64,000 nucleotides of DNA from Glandiceps talaboti (lineage: Eukaryota > Hemichordata > Enteropneusta > Spengelidae), in assembly GCF_964340395.1 (NCBI RefSeq), contig NC_135559.1, forward strand, positions 24,562,072 to 24,626,071. Reading direction: 5' to 3'. The notes beneath the pieces are model-generated. The model was given only the letters and a program-made list of their open reading frames with translations. It had not been told where the DNA came from and did not search any database. A program made the position numbers and the translations under genes. Shown here one piece after another: positions 36,481 to 51,200 of the stretch. Numbering within the stretch: the stretch's first letter is position 1; each line of letters opens with the position of its first letter.

Positions 36481-37036
36481 TGGGAAAATTATAATGATGA
36501 TTGTACATGTCCTTGTTGTGGAAAAACTGATGAGACACTTGAACACTTTCTTTTTACATGTGAAAGCCATTCTACACAACGACAGATCTTAATGAAAGGA
36601 ACAGAAGAACTATTACTCAACAATAAGGAGTTGAACTTATATCAAGATTTTAAACAAGGGAAAGAACTACTCTGTTTATTTATAGGAGATAATACGAAAC
36701 ACTACAATGAGTCTATAAGTAAACAAATAGATAAACTTGTCAAACAATACCTTATTGAAGCAATTGAAAACAGGAAAGATTTGTTAAAACTAATATAGAA
36801 TAGTTTAGCCATTAGATTTTCTGACAACTAACATTTGAAGCACACATTTTTATTTTTACTTTCATTTTATCAATATTCTTACCTCACTTTGGTTTATTTT
36901 GTTGTTTATTCCTGTCTATGTTTTTTTACTCGTCTTTTTAGTAGTGTACGTATCTTAATTTTTTCTTAGTGCTGCTCCTAACAATCTTAGTGAGCCCCTG
37001 ATACAAAAGGGATCAATAAATAAATAAATAAATAAT
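36477..37036 (+). pseudogene. LINE ORF remnant, piece 3 of 3, with 3' UTR and TAAA tail
   Basis: Open reading to a stop at 36796. Near its start is a Cys/His motif, C-P-C-C then eight residues, H, four residues, C (about 36509-36565), with D-E-T-L-E-H-F-L-F. This resembles the CCHC motif at the C-terminus of CR1/Jockey-like ORF2 proteins. After the stop come about 210 bp of AT-rich 3' UTR and a tail of caataaataaataaata (about 37012-37036), as in LINEs ending in short tandem repeats. The element has no intact reverse transcriptase here and cannot be active. Confidence 0.65.
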
Positions 37037-38441
37037 ACTGTTGTATATTGTAATAAATAAATTTGAAAAATTTATTGCAGTAAGGATTATTGTAGGCAGG
37101 GAATCTGGACAATAAGAGATTTCCAAAACTATGTGCCAATTTTTCTTTTTGAAAAATACATGTAACAGGAAACTAACCACATTCATGTTTATAAGTTCAT
37201 TGACTAAGAGGTAAATGAATCATAACAGAATGTTGTGACATACAGGGAATATCATATCCTTTGAAAATCATTCCATACTGAAATATTGATCCGGGTATTC
37301 ATCTGTTGCCTATCTCACATTCTCAGTAATTGGAGCTGCTGTCAAGACATTAAATTTCAGATTATGCCACTGGCTACTTATAATTTACGATATAGCTAGG
37401 AATTTTGAACATGATTCATAATGACTCATTGTCTAGGTCTCACTGTGTTAAACTGAAAGAAGATCTGCAGGGGGAATTACTTCTTACATGTTACAAGCAA
37501 ACACAATTTAAAATCTGTACTAAGAAAACGTACATCTGCAATTTACTAAGGAATGAACATTGTGTTGGCTTTGGGCAAATAAACCTGATACTGTTTTTTG
37601 AGTTAATTTGTAGTGATTTCCAGCAGATTTACCTACTAGGGATATTGTCTAAATATTTTGTGTATTCAGACTTGCTTTGTACTTACAAGGTTGTAAATGT
37701 CCAATATCGTTCACATGACACACAATCAATAGGGAACTTGCAATACACCATCTTGAATATCCTGCATGTTGCATCATGGGAAATGTTATGATAAATATAA
37801 ATCAATTAGTAATTGTAAACAATCCTCATACATTGTTTGTAACCACAAATAATCTAGTCATGGTTACTGTAGGGGGTTTATTCTATTAATAGTGCCAGTT
37901 TAGGTACAATAACTACAGATAATCCCATAGTCCTTTGCGTCTCAGGATGCTCAATCTGGATTGTAAGTTCACATTGTGTAATCATCAACTAAAAATACTT
38001 TAGAAACAGAATTCTTCTGTAACAAAAATAAAATGTTACTTACAGAGTCTATGTGCTGTTTACAGTAACATCTCAATTTTTCTGAAAACAAAAGTTCTTT
38101 AAATTTCTGCACACTTTGCCATATGAATGCCTATTCCTGGTCCTTTTGGGTTCATTGTCTTGTTTTTCAAGAAATCATTTATTTTCCCACATACTGGATT
38201 CTAAAATGGCTTTATTTTGACTTCTATTTAATATTTTAAAAATTTGTATGGTAATCCCTAATTTCCTTGACTTGGACAAAGAATAGATCTTGGAGGAGAG
38301 ATCTAAAAGATATGATTTAATAATAAAGGATTTCAACAATTTATGAATGTGTGAAGCCTGAAGATGAGACAATAAGAGTATCACATTCTCCTTTGAAAGC
38401 CATTTGAATTGTAATTGGCTATATCTATATATCTATTTAAT
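37037..38441. other. Unassigned AT-rich stretch
   Basis: A 128-codon plus-strand open frame (37405-37791) is the longest non-repeat frame nearby. It is cysteine- and leucine-rich, shows no motif I recognise, and I do not call it a gene. No repeats seen. Confidence 0.45.
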
Positions 38442-39395
<954 letters not shown>

Positions 39396-39408
39396 ATATT
39401 TATTCATT

Positions 39409-39419
39409 TACTTATTTAC

Positions 39420-39450
<31 letters not shown>

Positions 39451-39605
39451 TTAACCATCCATCCAACAGGCATTGCCCAATAACAGGAGGAAGGTTCAGT
39501 GTTAGAGCAGGAGGAAACCAGAGTACCAGGGGAAAACCTGTGTTGTTCAAGTGGTAAGAGGCAAATGGTATAACCACTAAGTGACTTAACCACTGACAAC
39601 CCTAT
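39409..39605 (-). mobile_element. Candidate SINE with TAAA tail
   Basis: The minus strand reads a tRNA-like start with an A-box-like tagtggttataccatttg and, about 30 bp on, a degenerate B-box-like aggttttcccc. A body with tactctggtttcctcctgct follows, and then a (TAAA)n tail (the TTTA run at 39409-39451 on the plus strand). The tail and promoter-like boxes suggest a SINE, but the B box departs from consensus. It could instead be a LINE 3' end. Confidence 0.45.
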
Positions 39606-39956
39606 GTATATGTATTTAAGGTATGAAAATGAGTACACTTCAGTGACATAGAAGAAAATAAACCCTCTCTATTATTGTAATGTTGTTGGCAATTAATTTA
39701 AGAAAATGATAATCATCTTCAACAACTGCAGACAAGACTTTTTGGCAAGACTTGCTAAATCTTTCATTTGCAGGAATTGTTAGCATGCACCTCCGACCAG
39801 TATTCATTTTGTAAATGAAAATCAGAAACACTAAATTTTCTAAGTAATCTGTGGATTTCTCAATCTTAATAGGATAACTTTCTAAACTCAAAAGTTCTGT
39901 ATGTTCTGATTTTATCACTATTTCTTCTAATACAGGATTTAATACAAAGCTTTTTA
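39606..39956. other. Unassigned stretch beside LINE fragment
   Basis: The 92-codon minus-strand frame (39640-39918) has no motif I recognise and is not in the LINE family pattern. It may be LINE 3' flank. Confidence 0.4.
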
Positions 39957-40797
39957 CACAGATTGTCCTCTTGTTGTCAAAGTAGATACTTTGAAATACA
40001 CAACTGGATCAAGGAAAGTATGTCCATGGAAAAGTTTATACACTTCAGCAAATCTGCTCTGATCTGTCTGGTTTCTAAAGTTGTCAATATGCATTAACCT
40101 ATCCTCATAATTCAAGCCACCAAGCTGCGGAATCATCCTGGTGAACCAACGCTGCACTTTTTCCAATAATACAATATCCCTACTCATATGTGGGGACCGT
40201 ACTGGCGAAGCATAGTCAAGGTGCAGACGAACTAGTGATTTATAGTGACAATAAAATATCCTTCGATTTACAGGTAAATGTTCTTTTTACCAGTACTCGA
40301 TTTGCTCATAGACCCTATGTGTAAGGTCTATGATTTGCCTTAGTTACCTTAATTCCTTTTGATATGCAGTTTCAGTTTCAGTGAGTTGTGAATCAAAACC
40401 CCTAGATCTGTTTCTGACTCTCCAGAAGACAATCTACTACCATTCATGGTGTATGGATAGTTGGAATTATTGTAACCCAAATGCATGACCTTACAGTTGA
40501 ATAGCATTTGCCAGTCACAAGATCAATTAAGTTTAAGGATTCCAAGTCATTCTGCAACTGTTCTACATTGTCTTCAGATACAAGTTTGCGAATTAACTTT
40601 GTATCATCGGCAAACTTAAGAAATTTGCTAATAATTTTCTCCTCAATGTCATTTATTTTGATGAGGAACAATACTGGACCTATAAACACAGACTCCTGCG
40701 GAACGCCATTTAAAAGCCTGCTCCATTCCAAAGCATTTCCATTCAGAATATACTCGCTGCTCCCTGTCCCTTAGCCAAGTCTCAAATATTGCTGTTA
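39957..40797 (-). pseudogene. LINE reverse-transcriptase fragment (CR1/L2/Jockey type), frameshifted
   Basis: On the minus strand, from 40797 down, the protein shows W-L-R-D-R-E-Q-R-V, then after a frameshift L-N-G-N-A and N-G-V-P-Q. Then come G-P-V-L-F-L-I and the catalytic F-A-D-D-T-K-L (near 40610-40630). Later pieces in other frames read K-V-M-H-L-G-Y, S-E-T-D-L-G-V-L, Y-K-S-L-V-R and L-L-E-K-V-Q-R, ending in S-T-L-T-T-R-G at about 39960. These blocks, in this order, are the palm, thumb and C-terminal part of a non-LTR reverse transcriptase. At least two frameshifts and loss of the N-terminal half make it a pseudogene. It was a RNA-templated DNA polymerase used for target-primed reverse transcription. 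It is in the opposite orientation to the LINE at 33.2-37.0 kb and appears to be a different subfamily. Confidence 0.85.
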
Positions 40798-41796
40798 TTA
40801 TATTTATTATTATGTAATTGTATCACACATTTAAGACTGTCAAACTACCCAATACTTACTGTAATGATATTTAAGGGAAAGTACTATTATTTTATGAAGT
40901 TATTGGAACTCAATTTATTCTTCTGAATCATGAGTGTGATTTCTCTCTTTATATGATAGTATATTGTGAGCTCAAAGTATGAATCACTGATCTACATACA
41001 AACATGTAAATACAACTACAGACCTTATTTCTCATTCTTGACAAATTCATGTACTTCTGATATTAATCTGAGGAGATTTCTCTGACAAGGAAGGCTTTTT
41101 ACCTCTTCCATCTTTTGACTGTCAAGGGATTAGTAATCAAATCACACAGTATTCTCACGACTTGTACACAGTGATCATTTTGTATCATTACAGTTGTTTG
41201 AATTCACAAATATTGTTTTGGAATATATGTTACAGTATATTTATTATAATATACATTGTATGTACCATTACACAAATTACAAATCTTGACTTGAAGAATG
41301 TCACTTTGTTATACCCATGATACATAGTGTAGCAATACTATTTTATCACACTTACTTCTACTCTCTCTTGGAAGAAACTTCCCGTTGAAGGCCTGGGATC
41401 ATGACTGTCTACTCTAGTAATCCACAAAAGTATTCAAACATTAGGGCAAACAGTGTATGTGCAATGTATAGATTAGGTGTCCTTGAAGATAAAACCTCCT
41501 GGATTTTAGAAATAACGGGATGTTTTTTGCAGTGATTTTCTCCCAGATTCACTAACAAGCGACCTATTGGTCAGAATAGCTCCTCACATTGTACCTTTGA
41601 CACCATCATGTGCTTTTTATATGTTAGTAAGATACACTCTCCTATCAAGTCCAATCAATTAGTATATAAAGCAACTACATTAAACCCAATAAAATGTTGT
41701 GTATATCTTTAAAAAGATGTATATTTTATATTGGTCCTTCTCTGGTGTCTTTTTCTGTACAAATGTTGACACCGATTTGCTGACCGATTGCAGGTC
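40798..41796. other. Unassigned AT-rich stretch
   Basis: About 1 kb with no coding sequence or repeat I can recognise. Confidence 0.5.
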
Positions 41797-42702
41797 AGGG
41801 GGGGTTGGATGGAGGAAGTAGGTATGGGAGCAAATTTTTTTTTCCAGTCAGAGTGACAGCTATTTTTTTTTCTGTCAGTACTGCAACAATTTTTTTTTCA
41901 AATGGAGTTACTGTAGCAGTGCAAATTTTTTTTTTTAATTAGTCATTAAGTTTGTAATGCATCGTTCATACCTATACCACGTCACAATAGTTCACAACTG
42001 TACCTCTAAATAACTTGTTCTGTGCAAGTAGAAGAATTAGCAGTTAGTATGAAAGACGTCTGTCTACCAACCATACTTCTGCTACTTAAATTTGTATGTA
42101 CAAAAGATGACTGGTAAAATATCCCTGAGGAGCTGACTGATCTGGGGAGTGCTGTACTCCTGACCCCCTGTGAATTGCTTTCCTTTAAGCCATCATAGTA
42201 GTACCAGGAACCAGAAGAAAATATCTTGCATGTGTAATGTGACACTAGTTTATTGACTCCTGTCTTGTTTTTTAAATTGTCTTAATTTACAGAAGCCAAA
42301 TAGTCCCCTTCAGATATTGACTGTGTCATTGAGATATTGCAACAAAAATCCTGAAATATGTTTTCTTGGGTCAGAAAAGGAAAGGAAAACTTTGTGTGCA
42401 CTTGGGTTTAAAGCAGAGCTATATAGTGCATGCTTTAATGATAAGTGCTGGAAAAAAACAGGAATTTATACTTGTATTAAAAACAGTTGCGGCGCCATAG
42501 GTGGCGCGCCGCCAAAGAATACATGAGAATAAGGTTTCCAAATTTGCTCATTTCTGGTGCATTGTGACAAATTTTTTTTTCACTTCTGTCTGTTATGACA
42601 ATTTTTTTTTCTCAAGCCAATACAGTATCAAATTTTTTTTTTCTGGTTCACCTGGAAACAAATTTTTCTCTCTCAAAATCCTCCATACCCCCCCCCCCCA
42701 GA
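41797..42702. mobile_element. Candidate element with G/C-run ends and spaced T-tracts
   Basis: The left end has ggggggg followed by ttggatggagga; the right end has tcctccata followed by a run of C. Together they form short imperfect inverted ends. Near each end lie T-runs of 8-11 at regular intervals (left: about 41835, 41863, 41890, 41926; right: about 42572, 42602, 42633). The middle has a CG-rich palindromic spot, ggcgcgcc, near 42503. No protein is recognisable. Calling it a mobile element is inferred from the matching ends. Confidence 0.45.
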
Positions 42703-42799
42703 AATCAAATGGTTGTCCCCTTAGAAGTTATTTGAGGGTGTGTATTAAATAGCGGCCGTTGAACAATATTACAGCGGAGTAGGTGAATGAACTTTGGCG

Positions 42800-42817
42800 T
42801 TCCCGCTGTAGCGGGAA
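42800..42817. repeat. Perfect 8-bp-arm hairpin
   Basis: ttcccgctgtagcgggaa is a perfect inverted repeat with a 2-nt loop. A related sequence, ctgctgtagcgggaatcggtgg, lies about 45 bp downstream, so this is a short diverged duplication. It resembles the terminal hairpins of neighbouring elements but has no core repeats attached. Confidence 0.6.
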
Positions 42818-42939
42818 TCAGTGGGCATCCTAGAGTGTTTCTGCTGTAGCGGGAATCGGTGGTGAAAGGGTTAAAGTCTCGTCGACTGATTTCCAATATG
42901 GCATTGGTCACAATGCTCATTAACATATTTATTTTTGTT

Positions 42940-43430
42940 TTAAATTACAAAAAAAAAATCATAAAAAATAGAAAAGATGTGCTGACTTGAAATTAACAAA
43001 TCTGAGTAAGCTACCCTCTGCGCATCAACACACCAGATATCAAATCAATCTGACAAGTAGTATTTGAGGAGATGATGAAAATATCATTTTTGAAAAAAAA
43101 TCATAAAAAATTGAAAATGGCACAGATCAACTTGGCATGAAAAAATCTGAATAGCCTCCCCCAGGGAACATGCACACCAAATATCGAAGTATTCTGACTG
43201 TCACTTTTGGAGAAGATGATGAAAATAAAAAAAGTTGACGGACACACCTACCCGGTATGATGCACTTATACTCTATACTCACCTATACCTAAAGCTACGC
43301 TTTCAGCTTTCATTGACAGCGGAGCTAAAAAAAGCTGACAGACAGACCATGATCACAATATACTTCTATACTTATACTAATCTATACCTAAAGTTTCGCT
43401 GACAGCAGAGCTAAAAAAGGGGTGTTTTTC
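42940..43430 (+). mobile_element. F4 HINE-like element
   Basis: Two diverged core repeats of about 140 bp (aaatcataaaaaat near 42957 and 43098; gaggagatgatgaaaat and gagaagatgatgaaaat near 43070 and 43210) contain accaaatatc (43176). Then come a gacggacaca tract and a hairpin with arms agctacgctttca and tgacagcggagct (about 43294-43327). A second, shorter copy of the end (acagacagacc, then agtttcgctgacagc and agagct) follows. The layout is that of F1 and F2 with unrelated ends. Confidence 0.6.
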
Positions 43431-43689
43431 ATTGAAATATTATGGGAAAAGGGGTACATTTGCTAGTAACAAGTATGGGTACCCACCCACCCATCCATCC
43501 AGGGAATGCCACCACAAACATATGGCTGCTAAATAATGTCTATATAATGAATGCAATAAGAATGAATGGCAATGTTTTGACATTTAGGGCATGGATGTAG
43601 GTTAATGTTCACTCTAGTTCAACAGTACTCCTTTCCATTGCTCATACCTGTAATAAAGTGCATTCAAATGCACCAAGCCAACTACATAG
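43431..43689. other. Unassigned spacer
   Basis: Only a small acccacccacccatccatcc low-complexity tract (about 43481-43500) stands out. Confidence 0.5.
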
Positions 43690-45276
43690 TAAACAATAGC
43701 ACCAATGGTTTGTAGTACAACTATAAAATTTGAGATAATTTTTTTTAAATATAGGGCCAATGGCATGATAGCACAACTGTATTTGGCTGTTGCTACATGT
43801 ACCGTCTTGTTGCTAGGCATATTTGGTTACATTTTTGGAATCATTATTTACTTACCTACCCATGACATCCCAGGTTTCATCTTTGCAATATACATCATTT
43901 TGCTGTTGCTATGGGCATGGTCTTGTTGCTAGGCATATTTTCATACATTTTTAAAATCTTGATTCACCTAGTACCTACCCATCCCTGTTCTTAACTTTGT
44001 AGTATGCATAATTATTTCATTGTTGCTAAGGGTGTGATCATGGTTGCTAGGGCAGTTGCATCAAAGTGATTTGAACAGTAACTGCAGAGTAACACATTCA
44101 AAAACATTCCTACCAAGTTTTAGTACCATTCACCATGTAGTTTTCAAGATTTAAGTTTTTGACCAAACTTGAGATTTTTAGACCTAATCTGCATACCGCC
44201 AATGGAATAATCATGTTGTGAATACACCTACACATCTTTAGATGCATACCCAGTAAATTTCAGCCCAATTTGCTCTGTAATTTTGGATTTATATAATTTT
44301 GACAAAGAAGACACATTTCTACACCTGATTTGCATGTCACTGAAGGGATCACATGTCATGAACAATTGTGAATCTGAACATCCGTAAGAACGCTCCCACC
44401 AAATTTCAGCCCATCTGCTCAGCACTTTTGGAATGATAGATTTTTAACCAAAAATTTAAAAAAAGACACATTGTTGGCCCTAATTTGCCCTAATCTGCTT
44501 GGATAATAATGTCATAAAAAATTCTTAATATTAACACCCCGAAGGATGTTCCCACCAAATATTTTGAGTAATTTTTTATTTGAAATTTTTTGACCAAAAA
44601 TCAAATATTTTGACCAAAAACACACATCTCACATGTGATCATTTTCATTTGAACAATTTCCCAAATAACTCCACAAGTAATGTCCCTACCAAATACCAAG
44701 GCAACTGGTCGAGTGGTTTTCAAGTTTAAGTCATCCACACAGACAGACAGACAGACAGACAGACAGAGATACAGACAGACAGACACCCAGACACCACACC
44801 ATGCCTACAGCACTTGTACTTCATTAGTTCAGTTGTGCTAATCAGAGACTAAAATCAACATCCCTACCAAATATCAAAATACTTTTCCCATTGGTTTTTG
44901 ACTTGACAATTTTCTTTAACTTTAAGTCAACTACAGATTGGCAGACAGACAGACAGACAGATGGACAAGACTCTTTATCATGTCTGTAAGTATGGGATGA
45001 ACCTGTTTAATCATAGACAGTGTTTATGATTGAAATCAGCTGTTCAAGAAACCTAGCTCAAAAGAGGTTAACCTTGATACCAGTGCCATAGAGGTGTGAA
45101 GTAGTCCATAAAAGATTTAATGACATCAATACAACTGTTACAGTAATTTTTCATTTTTGTGCTGAGTCAAAGTCTCACACCAAGAATCACATTTTTTGAC
45201 CCAAAACGCACATCTCTCTACACACCCTTAGTAATTTCCCAACCATGAATACCAACTTGAAGGCAATTATTATATA
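43690..45276 (+). mobile_element. F3 element(s), composite copy abutting minisatellite E
   Basis: Two versions of the F3 5' terminus occur (atagcaccaatggtttgtag near 43698 and ggccaatggcatgatagcac near 43756). Alpha units follow at about 43784, 43902 and 44018, then several beta repeats (accaaatttcagcccatc near 44398; ttttgaccaaaaa repeatedly). A GACA tract (44746-44785) precedes the 3' terminus ttagttcagttgtgctaa (about 44825-44842). After this lies a second partial 3' part with its own GACA tract (44942-44965) and a block shared with 34900-35060 (aagtag-ccataaaagatttaatga). It ends where array E begins. Confidence 0.65.
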
Positions 45277-48200
45277 TATGCCAGTGTTTACCTTATAACT
45301 ACATGATGTACATGCCTGTGTTTACCTTATCTGTAACTACACAATGTATGTATGCCAGTGTTTAACTTATCTGTAACTACACAATGTATATATGCCTGTG
45401 TTTACCTTATCTGTAACTACATGATGTACATATATGCCTGTGTTTACCTTATCTGTAACTACACAATATACATATGCCAGTGTCTACTTATCTGTAACTA
45501 CATGATGTATATATGCCTGTGTTTACATTATGTGTAACTACACAATGTATATATGCCAGTGTTTACCTTATCTGTAACTACACAATGTACATATGCCAGT
45601 GTCTACTTATCTGTAACTACATGATGTATATATGCCTGTGTTTACCTTATCTGTAACTACACAATGTACATATGCCAGTGTCTACTTATCTGTAACTACA
45701 TGATGTATATATGCCTGTGTTTACCTTCTCTGTAACTACACAATGTACATATGCCTGTGTTTACCTTATCTGTAACTACACGATGTATATATGCCTGTGT
45801 TTACCTTATCTGTAACTACACGATGTATATATGCCTGTGTTTACCTTATCTGTAACTACACAATGTACATATGCCTGTGTTTACCTTATCTGTAACTACA
45901 CGATGTATATATGCCTGTGTTTACCTTATCTGTAACTACATGATGTACATATGCCTGTGTTTACCTTATCTGTAACTACACGATGTATATATGTCTGTGT
46001 TTACCTTATCTGTAACTACATGATGTACATATCCCAGTGTCTACTTATCTGTAACTACACGATGTATATATGCCTGTGTTTACCTTATCTGTAACTACAC
46101 GAAGTATATATGCCAGTGTCTACTTATCTGTAACTACATGATGTATATATGCCAGTGTTTACCTTATCTGTAACTACATGATGTATATATGCCTGTGTTT
46201 ACCTTATCTGTAACTACACAATGTATATATGCCAGTGTCTACTTATCTGTAACTACATGATGTATGTATGCCAGTGTTTACCTTATCTGTAACTACACGA
46301 TGTATATATGCCTGTGTTTACCTTATCTGTAACTACACAATGTATATATGCCAGTGTTTACTTATCTGTAACTACACAATGTATATATGCCTGTGTTTAC
46401 CTTATCTGTAACTACATGATGTACATATGCCTGTGTTTACCTTATCTGTAACTACACAATGTATATATGCCTGTGTTTACCTTATCTGTAACTACACAAT
46501 GTATATATGCCTGTGTTTACCTTATCTGTAACTACATGCTGTATATATGCCTGTGTTTACCTTATCTGTAACTACACAATGTATATATGCCTGTGTTTAC
46601 CTTATCTGTAACTACACAATGTGCATATGCTAGTGTCTACTTATCTGTAACTACACAATGTATATATGCCTGTGTTTACCTTATCTGTAACTACACAATG
46701 TACATATGCCAGTGTCTACTTATCTGTAACTACACGATGTATATATGCCTGTGTTTACCTTATCTGTAACTACACAATGTACATATGCCAGTGTCTACTT
46801 ATCTGTAACTACACGATGTATATATGCCTGTGTTTACCTTATCTGTAACTACACGAAGTATATATGCCTGTGTTTACCTTATCTGTAACTACATGATGTA
46901 TATATGCCTGTGTTTACCTTATCTGTAACTACACAATGTATATATGCATGTGTTTACCTTATCTATAACTACATGATGTATATATGCCTGTGTTTACCTT
47001 ATCTGTAACTACACAATGTACATATGCCAGTGTCTACTTATCTGTAACTACACAATGTACATATGCCAGTGTCTACTTATCTGTAACTACACGATGTATA
47101 TATGCCTGTGTTTACCTTATCTATAACTACACGATGTATATATGCCTGTGTTTACCTTATCTGTAACTACACAATGTACATATGCCAGTGTCTACTTATC
47201 TGTAACTACATGATGTATATATGCATGTGTTTACGTTATCTGTAACTACACAATGTATATATGCCTGTGTCTACTTATCTGTAACTACATGATGTATATA
47301 TGCCTGTGTTTACCTTATCTGTAACTACACAATGTATATATGCCAGTGTTTACCTGATATGTAACTACACAATGTACATATGCCAGTGTCTACTTATCTG
47401 TAACTACATGATGTATATATGCCTGTGTTTACCTTCTCTGTAACTACACAATGTACATATGCCTGTGTTTACCTTATCTGTAACTACACGATGTATATAT
47501 GCCTGTGTTTACCTTATCTGTAACTACACGATGTATATATGCCTGTGTTTACCTTATCTGTAACTACATGATGTATATATGCCTGTGTTTACCTTATCTG
47601 TAACTACACAATGTACATATGCCTGTGTTTACCTTATCTGTAACTACACGATGTATATATGCCTGTGTTTACCTTATCTGTAACTACACAATGTACATAT
47701 GCCAGTGTCTACTTATCTGTAACTACATGATGTACATATGCCAGTGTTTACCTTATCTGTAACTACATGATGTACATATGCCTGTGTTTACCTTATCTGT
47801 AACTACACAATGTATGTATGCCAGTGTTTAACTTATCTGTAACTACACAATGTATATATGCCTGTGTTTACCTTATCTGTAACTACATGATGTACATATA
47901 TGCCTGTGTTTACCTTATCTGTAACTACACAATGTACATATGCCAGTGTCTACTTATCTGTAACTACATGATGTATATATGCCTGTGTTTACATTATGTG
48001 TAACTACACAATGTATATATGCCAGTGTTTACCTTATCTGTAACTACACAATGTACATATGCCAGTGTCTACTTATCTGTAACTACATGATGTATATATG
48101 CCTGTGTTTACCTTCTCTGTAACTACACAATGTACATATGCCTGTGTTTACCTTATCTGTAACTACACGATGTATATATGCCTGTGTTTACCTTATCTGT

Positions 48201-51200
48201 AACTACACGATGTATATATGCCTGTGTTTACCTTATCTGTAACTACACAATGTACATATGCCTGTGTTTACCTTATCTGTAACTACACGATGTATATATG
48301 CCTGTGTTTACCTTATCTGTAACTACATGATGTACATATGCCTGTGTTTACCTTATCTGTAACTACACGATGTATATATGTCTGTGTTTACCTTATCTGT
48401 AACTACATGATGTACATATGCCAGTGTCTACTTATCTGTAACTACACGATGTATATATGCCTGTGTTTACCTTATCTGTAACTACACGAAGTATATATGC
48501 CAGTGTCTACTTATCTGTAACTACACGATGTATATATGCCTGTGTTTACCTTATCTGTAACTACACGAAGTATATATGCCAGTGTCTACTTATCTGTAAC
48601 TACATGATGTATGTATGCCAGTGTTTACCTTATCTGTAACTACACGATGTATATATGCCTGTGTTTACCTTATCTGTAACTACACAATGTATATATGCCA
48701 GTGTTTACTTATCTGTAACTACACAATGTATATATGCCTGTGTTCACCTTATCTGTAACTACATGATGTATATATGCCTGTGTTTACCTTATCTGTAACT
48801 ACATGATGTATATATGCCTGTGTTTACCTTATCTGTAACTACACAATGTATATATGCCTGTGTTTACCTTATCTGTAACTACACAATGTACATATGCTAG
48901 TGTCTACTTATCTGTAAATACACGATGTATATATGCCAATGTCTACTTATCTGTAACTACACAATGTATATATGCCAGTGTTTACCTTATCTGTAACTAC
49001 ATGATGTACATATATGCCTGTGTTTACCTTATCTGTAACTACACGATGTATATATGCCTGTGTTTACCTTATCTATAACTACATGATGTACATATATGCC
49101 TGTGTTTACCTTATCTGTAACTACACAATGTATATATGCCTGTGTTTACCTTATCTGTAACTACATGATGTATATATGCCTGTGTTTACCTTATCTGTAA
49201 CTACACAATGTACATATGCCTGTGTTTACCTTATCTGTAAATACACAATGTATATATGCCAGTGTCGACTACTTATCTGTAACTACATGATGTATATATG
49301 CCTGTGTTTACCTTATCTATAACTACACGATGTATATATGCCTGTGTTTACCTTATCTGTAACTACACAATGTATATATGCCTGTGTTTACCTTATCTGT
49401 AACTACACAATGTACATATGCCAGTGTCGACTACTTATCTATAACTACACAATGTACATATGCCAGTGTCTACTTATCTGTAACTACATGATGTATATAT
49501 GCATGTGTTTACCTTATCTGTAACTACACAATGTATATATGCCTGTGTCTACTTATCTGTAACTACATGATGTATATATGCCTGTGTTTACCTTATCTGT
49601 AACTACACAATGTATATATGCCAGTGTTTACCTTATATGTAACTACACAATGTACATATGCCAGTGTCTACTTATCTGTAACTACATGATGTATATATGC
49701 CTGTGTTTACCTTCTCTGTAACTACACAATGTACATATGCCTGTGTTTACCTTATCTGTAACTACACGATGTATATATGCCTGTGTTTACCTTATCTGTA
49801 ACTACACGATGTATATATGCCTGTGTTTACCTTATCTGTAACTACATGATGTATATATGCCTGTGTTTACCTTATCTGTAACTACACAATGTATATATGC
49901 CTGTGTTTACCTTATCTGTAACTACACGATGTATATATGCCTGTGTTTACCTTATCTGTAACTACATTATGTACATATGCCTGTGTTTACCTTATCTGTA
50001 ACTACACGATGTATATATGTCTGTGTTTACCTTATCTGTAACTACATGATGTACATATGCCAGTGTCTACTTATCTGTAACTACACAATGTATATATGCC
50101 TGTGTTTACCTTATCTGTAACTACACGAAGTATATGCCAGTGTCTACTTATCTGTAACTACATGATGTATATATGCCAGTGTTTACCTTATCTGTAACTA
50201 CATGATGTATATATGCCTGTGTTTACCTTATCTGTAACTACACAATGTATATATGCCAGTGTCTACTTATCTGTAACTACATGATGTATGTATGCCAGTG
50301 TTTACCTTATCTGTAACTACACGATGTATATATGCCTGTGTTTACCTTATCTGTAACTACACAATGTATATATGCCAGTGTTTACTTATCTGTAACTACA
50401 CAATGTATATATGCCTGTGTTTACCTTATCTGTAACTACATGATGATTATATGCCTGTGTTTACCTTATCTGTAACTACATGATGTATATATGCCTGTGT
50501 TTACCTTATCTGTAACTACACGAAGTATATGCCAGTGTCTACTTATCTGTAACTACATGATGTATATATGCATGTGTTTACGTTATCTGTAACTACACAA
50601 TGTATATATGCCTGTGTTTACCTTATCTGTAACTACACAATGTACATATGCCAGTGTCTACTTATCTGTAACTACATGATGTATATATGCCTGTGTTTAC
50701 CTTATCTGTAACTACACAATGTATATATGCCTGTGTTTACCTTATCTGTAACTACACAATGTATGTATGCCAGTGTTTACCTTATCTGTAACTACACAAT
50801 GTATATATGCCTGTGTTTACCTTATCTGTAACTACACAATGTACATATGCCAGTGTCTACTTATCTGTAACTACCGGTACATGATGTATATATGCCTGTG
50901 TTTACCTTATCTGTAACTACACAATGTATATATGCCTGTGTTTACCTTATCTGTAACTACACAATGTATATATGCCTGTGTCTACTTATCTGTAACTACA
51001 TGATGTATATATGCCAGTGTTTACCTTATCTGTAAATACACAATGTATATATGCCTGTGTTTACCTTATCTGTAACTACATGATGTACATATGCCTGTGT
51101 TTACCTTATATGTAACTACACAATGTATATATGCCTGTGTTTACCTTATCTGTAACTACATGATGTATATATGCCTGTGTTTACCTTATCTGTAACTACA

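Noticed and set aside
37405-37791. Possible gene of 128 codons
   Set aside because: It is the longest non-repeat frame in its area, but no domain, signal or splice context could be recognised.
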